A stretch of DNA of 64,000 nucleotides from Perilla frutescens (GCA_026008535.1 BRKX01000014.1:2666001-2730000); one strand, 5' to 3'. Shown: positions 21,633 through 34,073, counted from the first letter of the stretch. Numbers and translations: made by a program. Notes: a model not told the origin generated them from the letters alone.

Positions 21633-22582
21633 GGAAGTTAGTTAATTAATAAAAAAAAATCCCTTAGAAAAAATAAATTTTGTGTTAATGAATTTATAAA
21701 ACCATTAGAAAATAATTAAGTCAAGTTCAAAATTTTATTTTCTTAGCTCAATTAATGAGGAAGAGTTTTTGACCACGACTAAGTTCAATTTCTTATGGTT
21801 TCCAATTGATTTTTTTTTTCTGGCAAACATTATGTTACACAGATTTTGGATAATTTTATTATCATTATTTTTTTTTAAATCATGAGTGGGACTATAGATG
21901 AGCTTTATTTTATTTTGTTAGGATTTTTTTAGTGATGAGGTTATAAGAACAAGTCTAAGTAATTAATAATTTTATTTTATTATATTACGGGGCTATAAAA
22001 AATGGAAGCTAAATGTAAATAGAATTACTCTTTGTGAAATTAAACTTTTATAACTTACACATCACGTGAGACTATACGCCTCAACCAATAAAAATAATAA
22101 AAAATTTAAATAGCAACGATGTCATGATAAGTAGGATCAAAATATGCAATAAGATGGGCCTCCATATTATTCTCTCTAACCATTAATTAACTATGAATGC
22201 ATCTTAAATTGTTACAAAAATTTTGATCAAGAAAATTATTATTCAAAAATAGGGGCAATAGTAGGAAATTTAATTTTGAGAAGGTTAACGAAATAGGTGG
22301 GGTCCAGATTAGGCAAAGAAAGCCCGAATAGGTGTTAGGTGGGCGAATCTGGACCCGGTGTAACCCGGTTTCCCATCTCACTGTCCCAATAGCCAACTTT
22401 TTTTATGTTTACAATGTATCAACTCAAAAAAGGACATAAATAGTACTAAAAAAAACTCAAAAAAGGACAAAAATAGTACTAAATTTGTGCAAACCCAAGT
22501 AAATGTAATTCCTTCTCTCTACCGATACACAATACACCACTACTAATTCCAACAAATATTTTCATCATTAGTAGTTTTAGAT

Positions 22583-22759
22583 TTTTTTTTATATCGAGGG
22601 TAACCCGCAGTCGCTATCGTGGTGCGCATTGGGTAAATTCTGCCTCAGTGTTATAGCTTGCAAATCTACACAGGAAAGGTAAATCATGATGGTGAGTCGA
22701 ACTTGAGATCTTTGGTCTCAAAATACACCATTCCACCACTAAACCATCATTAAGGGGAC
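22583..22759 (-). mobile_element. tRNA-derived SINE with 9-bp target duplication
   Basis: On the minus strand, A-box-like TGGTTTAGTGG near 22743 and B-box-like AGTTCGACTC near 22700, about 30 bases apart, then a body of about 120 bases ending in an A tract (ttttttttt at 22582-22590 on the plus strand). It is flanked by GTTTTAGAT at 22574-22582 and 22760-22768. Confidence 0.75.
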
Positions 22760-22865
22760 GTTTTAGATCTATTTTGTTTATATGAATCATGATATATTAA
22801 TAGATCAAACTATTTTTCAGCATCTTACTTCATATTTATTAATATTTTATTCATACAAAGTAATA

Positions 22866-23104
22866 CTCTCTCTGTTTCTATATGTATGTTATTTTATTTC
22901 GTGATAAAATATTTGTTATTTTATATATTCTCCTAATTTAAACCTTGCTGATATATGAAGAGATAAAATTTTATCAATTTTTTAGAAAAATACAAGTGAA
23001 TAGATTCTGCGTGATATAAAAGCGAGAGATATATTAGTTCAAAAAATTAATTATTAATTATAGATTAAAATCATAAAATAATAAACATATAGAAATAGAG
23101 GGAG
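22866..23104. mobile_element. Stowaway MITE, 239 bp
   Basis: Ends CTCTCTCTGTTTCTATATGT and its complement (acatatagaaatagagggag), flanked on both sides by TA. No coding capacity. Confidence 0.85.
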
Positions 23105-23304
23105 TATAAATTAGATATTTTATTAATTTACACTCTGAATTTATAATTAACTTATCTTTAAGCTCTAAATTGATAAAATTCTTATAAATTATGTTACTTA
23201 CTAAAGTTGACTTAGAATTCATAAATTAGTATTTAGTATTTCTTATTTTAATATAAATAAACTTTAAAAAACCTATTAACTAGAACCAAAAGGAAAATTG
23301 AATT

Positions 23305-23306
<2 letters not shown>

Positions 23307-23368
<62 letters not shown>
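23307..23368. repeat. (TC)21(AC)10 compound microsatellite in the G6PD promoter or leader
   Basis: Perfect TC tract (23307-23348) then AC tract (23349-23368), about 245 bases before the G6PD start codon. CT-rich tracts are common in plant core promoters and leaders. Confidence 0.9.
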
Positions 23369-23369
<1 letters not shown>

Positions 23370-23612
23370 TAAATATATATTCCAATGGCGGAGCCCAAAT
23401 AGATATAGAAATAGATACAACAGAAACAGAAGAAAGCAGCCTTTCGGAGTTGTCAAGAGTTTAACCCCTTCGACATTTCCGAAGTTGGCTTTCCTATTTT
23501 CCCCATTTTCCTTAATATTTTTCTCTCCCCTTTATTATTACAAAGATTCATCGCTATTCAACGATTGGGAAACATAATTAGCTCATACAATTTTGCAAGA
23601 GAATTGATAACG

Positions 23613-26600
23613 ATGAATGCACTCTCTTCACCAAATCACTGCTGCTCTTCATCATCGGCTTATGCAGCTCATTCCTCTATTGGGTTTCACCAGCTTCGCA
23701 AAAACATACCCTTTTCAGTGATTTCTCAGAATAAATTTGAGTCAAAGCATGTTTCTTTCCGATCCAAATGCAGCCCTTTGTCCGATGTCGTTCTCATGCA
23801 AGATGGTCAGTTTTTATTTTCTTTAATTTCATCTACTTTTTTATTTAGTAATTGATCTTCTTGGAAAAGGGCTTCATCTTTTCCGTTCTTGAATGCCGCT
23901 TGTTGAATTGTTAGCTGAAATCGGTTGTGCTATTGCTGCTGAATTACAGAAGTTATAATTTGGGGGTATTTGGATTTTATATTTACTGTATTAACTCTGA
24001 AAAGGGAAAAGACTGCATTTTTGTACACCGAGCTCTGTGAAATTTGAGCATTTGCCTCTCTTGTTGCTGCTTTTGTACATCATAAACACACGGATTATGT
24101 TTCCCTTTTTTTTTTCGAATGAAATTTGTTTCTTGCATTGTGAAATAAATTTTGTAACATGTTTAGTACTCACATTTTTACAGTCATATCTAAATTTTTT
24201 AAATTTTTAGGTGCTTTGGCAACAAAATCAGTTGCTACCAATGAAGCTCTTCCTAAGAAATTGGAGGGCTTGGTGACAGTTACTCCTCCAGAAGAAGATA
24301 AAGAGGCGATTGGTTCGGATGCTAAGGATGATAATTCGACTGTCAGTATTACTGTTGTAGGGGCCTCTGGGGACCTTGCCAAGAAGAAGATATTTCCTGC
24401 TCTTTTTGCACTTTACTATGAGGATTGTCTTCCTGAGGTTTGCCTGATTGTCTTTATTTTGTCTAGCATTTGCTTGTCGAACTTTTAGTTACAAGTGCAT
24501 TACAGAGTGGATGATTTAGATATGAAATTTTTGGTCCACAGGGCCTGTGGGGCTTGATTTTGACCAAAACTGATTCGTAGTTTACGTTGTGTGATTGGTT
24601 TCAGCACTTCACCATCTTTGGTTATGCCCGTAGTAAGATGACTGATGCAGAATTGAGAAATATGGTCAGTAGGACACTTACTTGCAGGATCGATAAGAGG
24701 TAATTGCTGCTCACCTCCTAATAGTTTCTTCATTTTGTTTAAATGAATAGTATTAGTGCTGTGGCTGGACATTACCTCATGGCTGGTGAATCTTATGATT
24801 CATGTTTTATTCAGGGAAAATTGTGATGAAAAGATGGAGCAGTTCCTGAAAAGGTGCTTCTACCACTCTGGTCAATATGACTCTCAGGATAATTTTATGG
24901 AGCTTAATCGGAAACTCAAGGAGCATGAGGTTGTACAATGAATATAGTTTGAAATTTTGTGATAATATTAATTTTTGAAATGGAGGCTCTGAAAAGATTT
25001 CCGCTTATCATGGTTGTTGGAGCCCAATTTTTGTTGTGGATTCTGGTTGCGTCTTTCTTGTCTTTTTCGTTAGACTGTTCTTCATAGAACTTTTTTTTTT
25101 CTCCTTTCATATTTGTGTAGACCTAAAACTTAATTTGCAACTATGTATTACCCCGAGTTTCAAATGATAAATGAGTAAATGGCAAGATTAATGCTTGCAT
25201 TGTTTTTTCAAAGTTGCACCTTGATATTATAATGGATTCAGTCGCAATTAAGTTCATGTGTAGTGTTGGTAACCTTACCATGCATAGTACTACTGGTCAA
25301 ATTGTCGGCTTTTCCGTGAGAAACTTATTTGTTGGAGTTCTTATTTTCTAACTTAGAGGATCTTATGAAATTGTAATGTGGAACTCACAGATGGATTATA
25401 ACTCCCATTTGAGATTGGACAGCATTGTTGGGGTTGGAAAACATATCATTGTTATTAATGTTCTTGCGATGATTGGTTTCTGCAGGGTGGAAGGGTTTCA
25501 AATCGACTTTTTTACTTATCAATCCCTCCAAACATATTCGTAGATGCTGTAAAATGTGCCAGTCTTTCTGCTTCTTCAGTTAATGGATGGACCAGGGTAA
25601 TCGTTGAGAAACCTTTTGGCCGAGACTCTGAATCCTCAGCTGCTTTGACTAGTTCTCTCAAGCAATATTTAGAGGAGGAACAGATTTTCAGGTAATTTAC
25701 TTCGTTGAATGGATTGTATAAGAATTAGGGTCAATACCATATTCTATCCCAAACTTTGAACAACGTTTCAATTTTATCCCAATATTCACGAAATTATATT
25801 TTCTTTCCCAAAACCTAATTCCGGAAACTGATATGTGATGTGACTTGGTGAAAACGTATGTGTTATTGCCGTAAAGAAAAGAAAACTTATGCCCTATTTC
25901 CACGTGTGACTTGAATGTTGTTGTTCCTTTCCTTTACATGATTTTTTTTTTAAAAAGATGAAACCTACTTCTAAAGGAAGTGGGAATAAAGAGCATAGAA
26001 GAAGAAAATAATTTTCTCCTCTGAAAAACACGTAGAAATAGGACATTTCCATGTGATTTTCTTTTATTCGTGAAAATAACACACAAGCTTCCGGCGTGCC
26101 ACGCCACATATAGGTTGCCGGAATTAGGTATTGGAACAGAATTGAAAACAAAAGAAAAGGTTGGGATAGAAATTATAATTTAGTGACGGTTGGGATATAC
26201 TTGAATTATTCTTTGAAGTTTGGGATGGAGCTCACCGGTTTCTGACTTATGATTTCATTTATGTTGGTATACCTTTAGGGGTTGTTTACTTTGGTTGTTG
26301 GGATAAATGAGTTGTGATAAAATAGAGATAAACACCATGGTATGGACATATATAATCAATCAAACCATTGTTTACTTTCATATAACCAAACCAGCTCAAA
26401 ATGAAGATATTGTCGGCAATAAGAGGAGAAGTTGAAAATAATAGTAAGAAAAAAATAACATAAATGATTGAAAGCTAGTTCCAGACAGTGTTGTAGAGAA
26501 GGATTTCTCCAATATCACCCTGTCTGGCTTGATATATATTGCATGAATTATCACATATTTTGAAAATAGTATCGGCCCCTCGGATATGCCAAGTATTTCC

Positions 26601-28165
26601 ATACCTTTCAAGTATGTGGTAGATTCAGTATATTATTCTTATACATCCAGGTTAATCACTCAAAGTAAACAATCCCTTACAGGATAGATCATTATCTTGG
26701 AAAGGAGCTAGTCGAGAACCTGTCCGTCCTGCGCTTCTCCAACCTTATGTTTCAGCCCTTATGGTCGAGGAACTATATAAGGAATGTTCAGCTGATATTC
26801 TCGGAGGACTTTGGCACCGAAGGAAGAGGAGGGTAATTATATATATTGTCAATTTGGCACTGAAGAAATCTCCGAACCTCTGCTCATTTTAGTGTTTTCT
26901 GCATTGTATCAGTTACTTTGATCATTATGGAATCATCAGAGATATAATGCAAAACCATCTCCTCCAAATATTGGCCCTATTTGCCATGGAGACGCCGGTG
27001 AGCTTGGACGCAGAAGATATCAGAAATGAAAAGGTGTTTCCTCTCTCTGTGAATTTGTGTATTTTAGATGTGAGCATTAATGTTTTCCCGGGAGCTTCAT
27101 AACTAAATTTCGATCAATCAGGTTAAAGTTTTGCGCTCGATGAGGCCTATACGCATTGATGATGTTGTCGTAGGACAGTACAAGAGTCACACTAGAGGAG
27201 GAAACTCTTACCCCGGATATACAGATGACAAAACAGTGCCCAAAGATAGTTTGACCCCGACTTTTGCAGCTGCAGCGCTTTTCATAGATAATGCTAGATG
27301 GGATGGTGTACCTTTTCTAATGAAGGCTGGGAAAGCTTTGCATGACAGGAGGTAAGCAAAATTCACATATAAGACGATATTGAATTCTTCGGCTTTTCTT
27401 CTTCAACTTTTTATCTACTGAACTTCATTTGTTATAGTTTGCTTTCTTTTGCCTCTCAGGGCTGAGATACGGGTGCAGTTTAGACACGTTCCTGGAAATT
27501 TATACAATCGAAACTTTGGCACTGATCTTGACCGAGCAACAAACGAGCTTGTAATCCGTGTCCAGCCTGATGAAGCCATTTATATCAAGATCAATAACAA
27601 AGTCCCGGGCTTGGGAATGAGATTGGACAGTAGCAATCTAAATCTTCTGTACAAAGCAAGGTATTTATACACATTTAAATTATGAGTTATTGTTAGCAAG
27701 CAGCAAATGTTCAAGAGAATGACTGTCGACAATAATCATCCATTTCTTTTCTGGAAAACTTTTATTTGCAGCCCTTCAATATAATCAACAAGAATCATAA
27801 TTATAATGCATTTGGAATTTTTTATTTTTTTTTTGGTATGATCAAGCCTATTTTTAGTTGTTTGGTGGTTCAAAATTCTTGATTAGCATTCATGCATGCT
27901 TCTTTTGCTTCATAGATACTCCAAGGAGATACCAGATGCATACGAGAGACTTCTTCTCGATGCCATTGAAGGCGAAAGGAGACTTTTCATCAGGAGCGAC
28001 GAATTAGATGCTGCTTGGTCGCTCTTCACTCCCGTGCTGAAGGAGCTCGAGGAAAAGAAGATGATCCCCGAGTACTATCCGTACGGGAGTCGAGGTCCAG
28101 TCGGGGCGCATTACCTTGCAGCCAGGTACAATGTTAAATGGGGTGATGTTGGCGTTGATGAATGA
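23613..28165 (+). CDS. G6PD2: Plastidic glucose-6-phosphate dehydrogenase, P2 type, 595 aa
   Basis: Oxidises glucose-6-phosphate to 6-phosphogluconolactone with NADP+, the first step of the oxidative pentose phosphate pathway, in plastids. Ten exons, all with GT-AG borders and a consistent frame: 23613-23805, 24211-24437, 24605-24699, 24815-24929, 25486-25691, 26683-26832, 26913-27033, 27122-27351, 27460-27660, 27916-28165. Residues 1 to about 60 are a Ser-rich transit peptide ending near VVLMQDG. The NADP-binding motif GASGDLAKKK is at 115-124 and the substrate signature RIDHYLGKE at 279-287. Cys167 and Cys175 (CRIDKRENC) match the pair that makes plastid isoforms thioredoxin-sensitive. Wording of the core (SASSVNGWTRVIVEKPFGRD, YSKEIPDAYERLL) is closer to Arabidopsis G6PD2/3 than to G6PD1, judged from memory. 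The upstream in-frame TTG at 23565 is not used; 23613 is the first ATG. Confidence 0.96.
25727..26249. mobile_element. Foldback MITE in G6PD intron 5
   Basis: Inverted ends: gggtcaataccatattctat and ctatcccaaactttgaa on the left, and the complement of ttcaaagtttgggatggagc on the right. Shared inner text tatcccaa recurs in both arms. Target duplication not resolved. About 520 bp. Confidence 0.65.
26278..26676. mobile_element. Tourist/PIF-type MITE ending 6 bases before G6PD exon 6
   Basis: Ends GGGGTTGTTTACTTTG and the complement of caaagtaaacaatccc (15 of 16 bases paired), flanked by the 3-bp repeat TTA at 26275-26277 and 26677-26679. The right TTA is the start of the intron acceptor TTACAG; exon 6 begins at 26683. 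Confidence 0.82.
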
Positions 28166-28769
28166 GATCAAGATCATTTCCACCCACCTTGAACAGAGGA
28201 ATTCTTCATTTAGGTATATTTTTTTTTTATCTACAAACTGTCACCCCAGTTCCTTATTAGAATTAGCAAAAGATTTCTGCTGAATTATTTTGAGCTTCAA
28301 GAAAATGCAGGTGCAACCACACCTTTTCTTGTTTCCATTTTTCTTCTTCAGCAACATGTTCTACTATTATTTTGGCATCTTTTCTTTTATTTTACATTAC
28401 AAACCAAAATATAATGTGAAATTAAATGAATTTTCTCATTTGATTATAATAAGGTATGTGTCATGTTATTAATTGCATTTAATATTTGAGTTATGCATGT
28501 ATAATATGATGCTTCAATCATGAGATCGTATCGTACTCTTATAGAGCAATTATTTGGATAATTTCTTGTCAAGTTGATTAAATATTATATTTCTGTTGTC
28601 GAAGGCTGCATACTTGTATAAATCGTTTTGAATGATTTTTATATGTTTCTGGAATATTTTATTAATGCAGAAAAAAATTATCGACTTATTATTCAACCAT
28701 GTCTTACATTTCATATTTAAGAGTTAAAGAATTGTGACATAGCAGTCTTGACCAGCTTTTAAAAAATAG
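28166..28769. other. G6PD 3' untranslated region and AT-rich flank
   Basis: Downstream of the stop codon at 28163-28165. No other gene is seen; the exact polyadenylation site cannot be chosen. Confidence 0.45.
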
Positions 28770-29155
28770 GGGATGTTTAGTTTCATTTATAACTTTAATT
28801 TTCAATTCAATTTACAAGGAGTATTGATTTTTAAAAAAATATAACGATTTGGTTACGATGAGTGATTTAATATTTAAAGTTGTAGGTTTGGAAAATAGAA
28901 ATATGTTTGTTTGATTATTTTTTAAATTTGAATTTGTGCTTGATATGAAAAAATAATTATTTGAGTGTTTAGAAAGAATTAATAAATATTTAAGTGGTGG
29001 GTTCTACTATAATGATATATATGATTGAATAACAGATATTTGATTGAAAAAATGTGTAAATAGAAATTGAAAATCAACAAAATAAATGTATTTTTGATGT
29101 TTTGAGTAGTAAAAAGTTATAAAATTTCATTTTGAAAATAAAAACAAACGAGGTG
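28770..29155. mobile_element. Possible degenerate MITE
   Basis: Left end gggatgtttagtttcattt is loosely complementary to the right end (aaaataaaaacaaacgaggtg). The pairing is imperfect and no clear target duplication is seen. Confidence 0.3.
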
Positions 29156-29404
29156 TTAATGTCCATCAATTTAGATAATTTATAACAAAATAATTGGAGC
29201 ATTCTCCTGTTAGACCGTTTAATGAATCACAAATTATTAAACGGATTTTATATTTAATCCAAATCCAGATTACATATAAAAATAAGTAGAATGTGCCCCT
29301 TTTATTTATTTTTCTTTTCTTTTTAATTTTTCTTTTTCAATGGTTCCATTTTTTCCTTTTATTATCAGTTTTTTTTTCCAATTTTTAATTTCTTTTTTTG
29401 TTTA

Positions 29405-29640
29405 TTTTATGTCCGATGCAGTGTACTCGTCCGATACTAATGCAAGGGTTCGTGAACTGTGCTAAATAATTAATTTTTTTTAAATAAATATACATCCTAA
29501 GATGGAATTAAAGAACCCTAAAAATTAAAGTGAATTAATTTATTTTTAATTAATTAATTTTTTTTATCTAACGTCTTTACAGTGCGCTTGTCCGTTGCTA
29601 ACGCGTGTGCACAATGCACATGCACTGCGCTCGATACAAA
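29405..29640. repeat. Two units of the GC-rich box repeat
   Basis: Boxes at 29410-29460 (gtactcgtccgatactaatg) and 29575-29632 (gcgcttgtccgttgctaacg), each next to aataaaataattaa-type runs and a gaattaaagaaccctaaaaa segment also found at 10750-10800. Same dispersed family as 8541-9110. Confidence 0.55.
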
Positions 29641-30360
29641 ATAAGAGTTAAAAAAAAAAGCGCTCCTCGCAGTTGGACAGATTTGCCCTTTTGGATGAAT
29701 TTTTAGACCGATTTGATCCGTTTAATAAATTTTGATCCATTTTATCGTCTCATATAAATTTTTATTAAAAAAAAAAAAGGATGTATCACATTGAGACGAT
29801 AATTTTTTATAAAAAGGAAAAAAAAGGATGTATCACACATTACATTGACTAGTGCACTAAAAGTCAAAGCAATAGCGACATCTAATAAATGTGCCGCGAC
29901 ACTTTGATTTAATAAAATATGAAATAAGGCATACATTTTCTTATGAAATACCCAAAATAATAATTCGGAATAATCTATACTTGTAATAATGTATATAGTG
30001 GGGTTATATTTCATGTTACACTTTTTTCGTGTTTCACTTCATGTTTCATTATTAAATTCATGGTTTTAATAATATTTATTATAAAATAAAAATTAATTAT
30101 AACATAAATAATCATAGTCAACATTTATCAACAAAAAAAATGAACTAACAAATTATAAACCATAATTTTGAAAAAACCAACCATAATAATGAATTATTAA
30201 TTGAAAATCGGAAATTAAATATTAAAAAATAATTATAAACCCTAATTGTGTGGGGTGAACCGTAAAAACAATCATAAAATCATAAAAGTATACAAAAAAA
30301 AATTATAATTTAAAAGTGTACTACACAAACTGTAACAAAAAATTTCATGTGTATATGTAG

Positions 30361-30840
30361 GGCTGTAAACGAACCGAATCGAGCCGAACACCCTGATGTT
30401 CGAGCTCGGCTAGTTAAGGAATATTCAAACTCGAGCTCGATTCGAGCTTTTTTCCTCTTGTTCAAGCTCAACTCGATAAATATTTATCATGCTCGAATTT
30501 GGTTCAAGTTCGGTTCGTGAAATGCTCGAAAATTTACTAAACAAGCCTGAGCTCGAATGCTTGAAAAAAAAACTCGTTTAATTTACATATTTTAGCTCGA
30601 GTTTGAAAAAAATAGCTTATTTTATTTACCCGTTTGAATTATTTATAATATTCATGAACATGTTCGTGAAAACTCGAGCTCAAACGTGTTCTCGAGCTAG
30701 CCGAGTCGAATACTAATATGTTCGAGCTTGGCTCAAAAATTTTATCGAGCTCGACTCGTTTAGAAAACGAACGAACTTCGAATGAGCTTTTTTCGAGTCG
30801 AACTTCGAATAGCTCGTGAACGGCTCTGTTCATTTACAGC
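30361..30840. mobile_element. GAGCTCGA-rich inverted-end element, copy 1
   Basis: Starts GGCTGTAAACGAACCGAATC and ends with the near complement (cggctctgttcatttacagc). The interior is full of gctcgagctcgattcgagc motifs in both directions. Direct repeats touch both ends: ttcatgtgtatatgtag before (30344-30360) and ttcatgtgtatgtag after (30841-30855). No coding sequence. Copies 2 and 3 are at 33081-33536 and 45663-46178. Confidence 0.75.
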
Positions 30841-31559
30841 TTCATGTGTATGTAGTGTACCATGATTTGGAATATGAATAGTGGAATTTGGTGGGAAATA
30901 AATGTAATTAATTGTCCTAGAATTAGGTTTTTGTCATAGGTAGGCTTCATTGATTGCCGACCTTCATCAGGCACCTAATTCTCCTTTACGCGAAGCTTCC
31001 ACAACACTTGCAATTTCATTTCATATTACACCTATGTGTAATATCATAGTATTAGTCGGTGGATTCAACGATTTCGAATTGAAGTGATTGATTGATCGTG
31101 AGTTTGAGTTTTATTAATTCCATTCAAATTTTACGATTGCTCTATTTAGTTTAAATCTTGCAAGTGTTCGATATTTTGCAAATTCTAAATATATAGTAAA
31201 TACTAGAATTATGCTCATCATTTGATATTTTGGAAATTTTAAATATTTTCGAGAATTGAAGAGCCGGAAGAAAAGTCAATATCATTGGCTTCATTTGTCA
31301 TGTGAAATTTTCAACCTTTCTCACTCCAAATTTAAAGAAAAAATAAAGCTTGACGCATATATAATGCAACTATATATCATCAAAGCATTGATGGGGTTAA
31401 TTGGTACCATAAATTTTCGTGATATGAAAAGATTCACATGATATATTTTTTTCTTTTTCGTATAGGTGTAATTGGTAAAACGTAATTTGTGTTGTTTAGA
31501 TATTTTATTGTTCTTTACGATGTTCAGTTGTGTAATTCAGATATCAAGAACATGAGTAA
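30841..31559. other. AT-rich intergenic stretch
   Basis: No gene or repeat recognised apart from the flanking direct repeat of the element before it. Confidence 0.4.
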
Positions 31560-32400
31560 AGTAAATGTAAACGACACAAGATATGATTACCCAGTTCAGT
31601 GCACACGCCTACGTCTGGGGGCATTGCCCAGTAAAGAACCAATTCACTCTTTTAAAGTTAGTTCCGATAAAGACTTATACAATAGGACCTCCTATCGGAA
31701 TAACCTTTCGATCACTACCTCTTCTTCAATGGATTGAAAACGTAAGACTCACTTATATCCAAGTGCCCACACTTGATCTCTCTTGCAACCTCAGCTAGGG
31801 CACGATCTTTAACACCCACACATTACCCAAAGTGTTTGTTAAAAACAAACTACTCACTAGAACTTCATGTTGAACTTAATGTAAAAACAATACTAGTACA
31901 CACAATGAAAACCTATCGATCTATTATAACTCGACACACTCAGAGATTGTAATGAATAATTCAGATTGTGCACCATTCGTTTGCAACTAAATGGTCTTCT
32001 TAAAGGAGCTCAAACCGTCTTCATTCTTCGAGTCTTGTCTTATGAAGCTTGCTTTCATGTTGATAGGATTTGTTGTCTTCTTGAACAAGAGTCTTCCTTT
32101 GATGATTAGGGTGAATCTTCTAAGTTAATCTCCACGAATGCGGCTGTAAAAAAACTAGTTTCATCCATAAGTAATCGAAAGCAATAAGTTTGTTCCCTAA
32201 AAAGAAATTGCTATAAATATCAATCAAGAACATCTTCAGGATCAACACAAGGAACAACATTCTCTCCAAGTCTGATACTCTTGGTTTGAATGTTCCTTGA
32301 ATAATACAACAGATAAGGATGGTTGATTGGTAATGTGCAAGAACCATGATTAGAACACATATGATTTGCAAAAATAAATGACAACTAAATTAGTGCACAC
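31560..32400. mobile_element. Possible LTR-retrotransposon fragment (non-coding)
   Basis: Unusually mixed base composition for the area and a motif cctacgtctgggggc preceded by gattacccagttcag, which resembles the conserved block of many plant copia LTRs. No open frame with a known domain, no clear LTR ends, so the assignment is tentative. Alternatives are a decayed gene end or a large non-coding retroelement part. Confidence 0.3.
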
Positions 32401-32589
32401 CAATTGCATTAACAGTAATATTTTTAATAATAATAATAATAATTTTAAACAAAAAAATACGTAATATTCTTGAATGTAATTAAATAAATATACTTTTGAA
32501 ACAAAATAAGTATTCAAATATATTATTTTTATAAAAATATTATTTTGTGTAAGAAAATATTATTCTATCGTCTCATGTCACACACAACT

Positions 32590-32815
32590 TTTTGAGGGGG
32601 GGAGTTTATGGATAATAGCCTCTATTATCACGGAAATTTATATGCTACCATTTTCCCTATTATCACAGCATTTTTCAAGATTTTTTATTTTTATAATGTT
32701 TTAATTTTTGTAATAATGTCTAATTTTTTTTAAAATTCTTTATTTTTCACGCAACATTTTATTGTTTTTACATAACATTTTAATTTTTGTAGTAATGTAA
32801 TTAAAAATTCACCAT
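32590..32815. repeat. Degenerate repeat of taatgttttaatttttgtaa units
   Basis: Starts gggggggagtttatggataa and carries three to four diverged units of about 60 bp (attatcacagcatttttcaag, ataatgttttaatttttgt). A reversed relative is at 33598-33830. Confidence 0.45.
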
Positions 32816-33080
32816 TGTTTGCAATTAAGCCAATGAAAACTTATCTGATGTGTAATATTAATTTTCCACGTATGCATATGACTTGTACATAACATGTAAT
32901 GGTATTAAACAACATCGCTTCATGTAATAGAGATGGGCATAACAACGCCATTCAAAACACAATTTTCAAATTGAGAGGAATCTTGAATTTTTTTTAATTC
33001 GTCATATTTTAGAGAAATTTGAACTACATTAATTCCAACTATTCCTTGTCAGTTTAAGATTTCTTATGTGCATCGCGTAA

Positions 33081-33536
33081 GGCTATAAAGAACAGAGCCA
33101 CTCATGACCTATTCGGAATACGGCTCAATGCTCGTTCATTTACTAAACGAGCTGATCGAGCTTGAGCTTCGAATCTAGCTCGAATATAGTAGTATTCGGT
33201 CTCGCGAACATGTTCGAACTCGAGATTAATCAAATATGTTCATGAATATTATAAATATTTTGAATGGGTAAATTAAACAAGTATTTTTTCGAACTCGGTA
33301 GCAAACATGTAAATTAAACGAGTTTTTTTTCTTCAGCATTCAAGCTTGGGGCCTGAATGGTAAATTTTTGAGCATTTTGTGAGCTAAATTCGAGCATGAC
33401 AAATATTTATCGAGCCGAGTTTGAACAAAAGAAAATAGCTCGAAGTGAGCTCAATCCGAGTTCAAGCTCTAATATTCCTTAACGAGCCGAACTCAAATAT
33501 CATGGTGTTCGGCTCGATTCGGTTCGTTTACTACCC
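33081..33536. mobile_element. GAGCTCGA-rich inverted-end element, copy 2
   Basis: Reverse orientation to copy 1: begins ggctataaagaacagagcc, ends ggttcgtttactaccc. Shares aacatgttcgaactcgag, gaatattataaatattt and taatattccttaacgagcc with the others. Flanks give only a weak direct repeat. Confidence 0.7.
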
Positions 33537-33597
33537 TATGTATATACACGTCACATGCATAGCATATAAGTTTTCGTCGGATGATTTTGTTAGAAAA

Positions 33598-33830
33598 AGG
33601 GGGGGGGGGTATGTTTTAATATTATTGAAAAGTTAAAAACGTTTTGTGTAAAATCAAAACCTTCGAAATGTTTTGACATTATTAGAAAAATTAAAACATT
33701 TTTGTGAAAAATTAAAAATCTTGAAAATGTTTTTGCATCATTGCAAAATTAAAACCTAATGTAAAAAAGCAAAAAAAAATCTTAAAAATGTTGTGATAAT
33801 ATATCTATTAACCCCCCAAAAAAACAGTAG
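33598..33830. repeat. Reversed relative of 32590-32815, with a G run
   Basis: A run of about 11 G at 33599-33609, then units such as aaaattaaaacatttttgtg and a terminus gtgataatatatctattaac followed by cccccc. The two copies form a loose inverted pair around GAGCTCGA copy 2. Confidence 0.45.
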
Positions 33831-34036
33831 CACACACATGAATATTTTACATTGTATACTACTTTAAAAAAAAAAAAATTACAGAGAAGTCGGGGAAAAA
33901 TAAAAGAAACTTTGAATTGAAGTGAGGAAATGATATGTCAACAACTTTGCTTTAAAAAAAGGGACCCCATATGTCGTAAAGCTAGGCAACATTTCACACA
34001 AACAGACATATAAACCGATCATCACGCCCACCTACC

Positions 34037-34041
<5 letters not shown>

Positions 34042-34070
<29 letters not shown>
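34042..34070. repeat. (TC)n microsatellite
   Basis: About 14 perfect TC units. An (AT)n tract follows at about 34115-34131. Confidence 0.9.

Positions 34071-34073
<3 letters not shown>

Larger units (their letters stand above)
20847..22172. repeat. Direct duplication, right unit
   Basis: Second unit of the 1.3-kb duplication, including the second RNase H-like relic. It differs from the left unit mainly by small indels in T runs. Confidence 0.85.

Noticed and set aside
31489..31798. Two overlapping frames of 71-82 codons
   Set aside because: They overlap each other in different frames, have no domain and lie in a possible LTR fragment.
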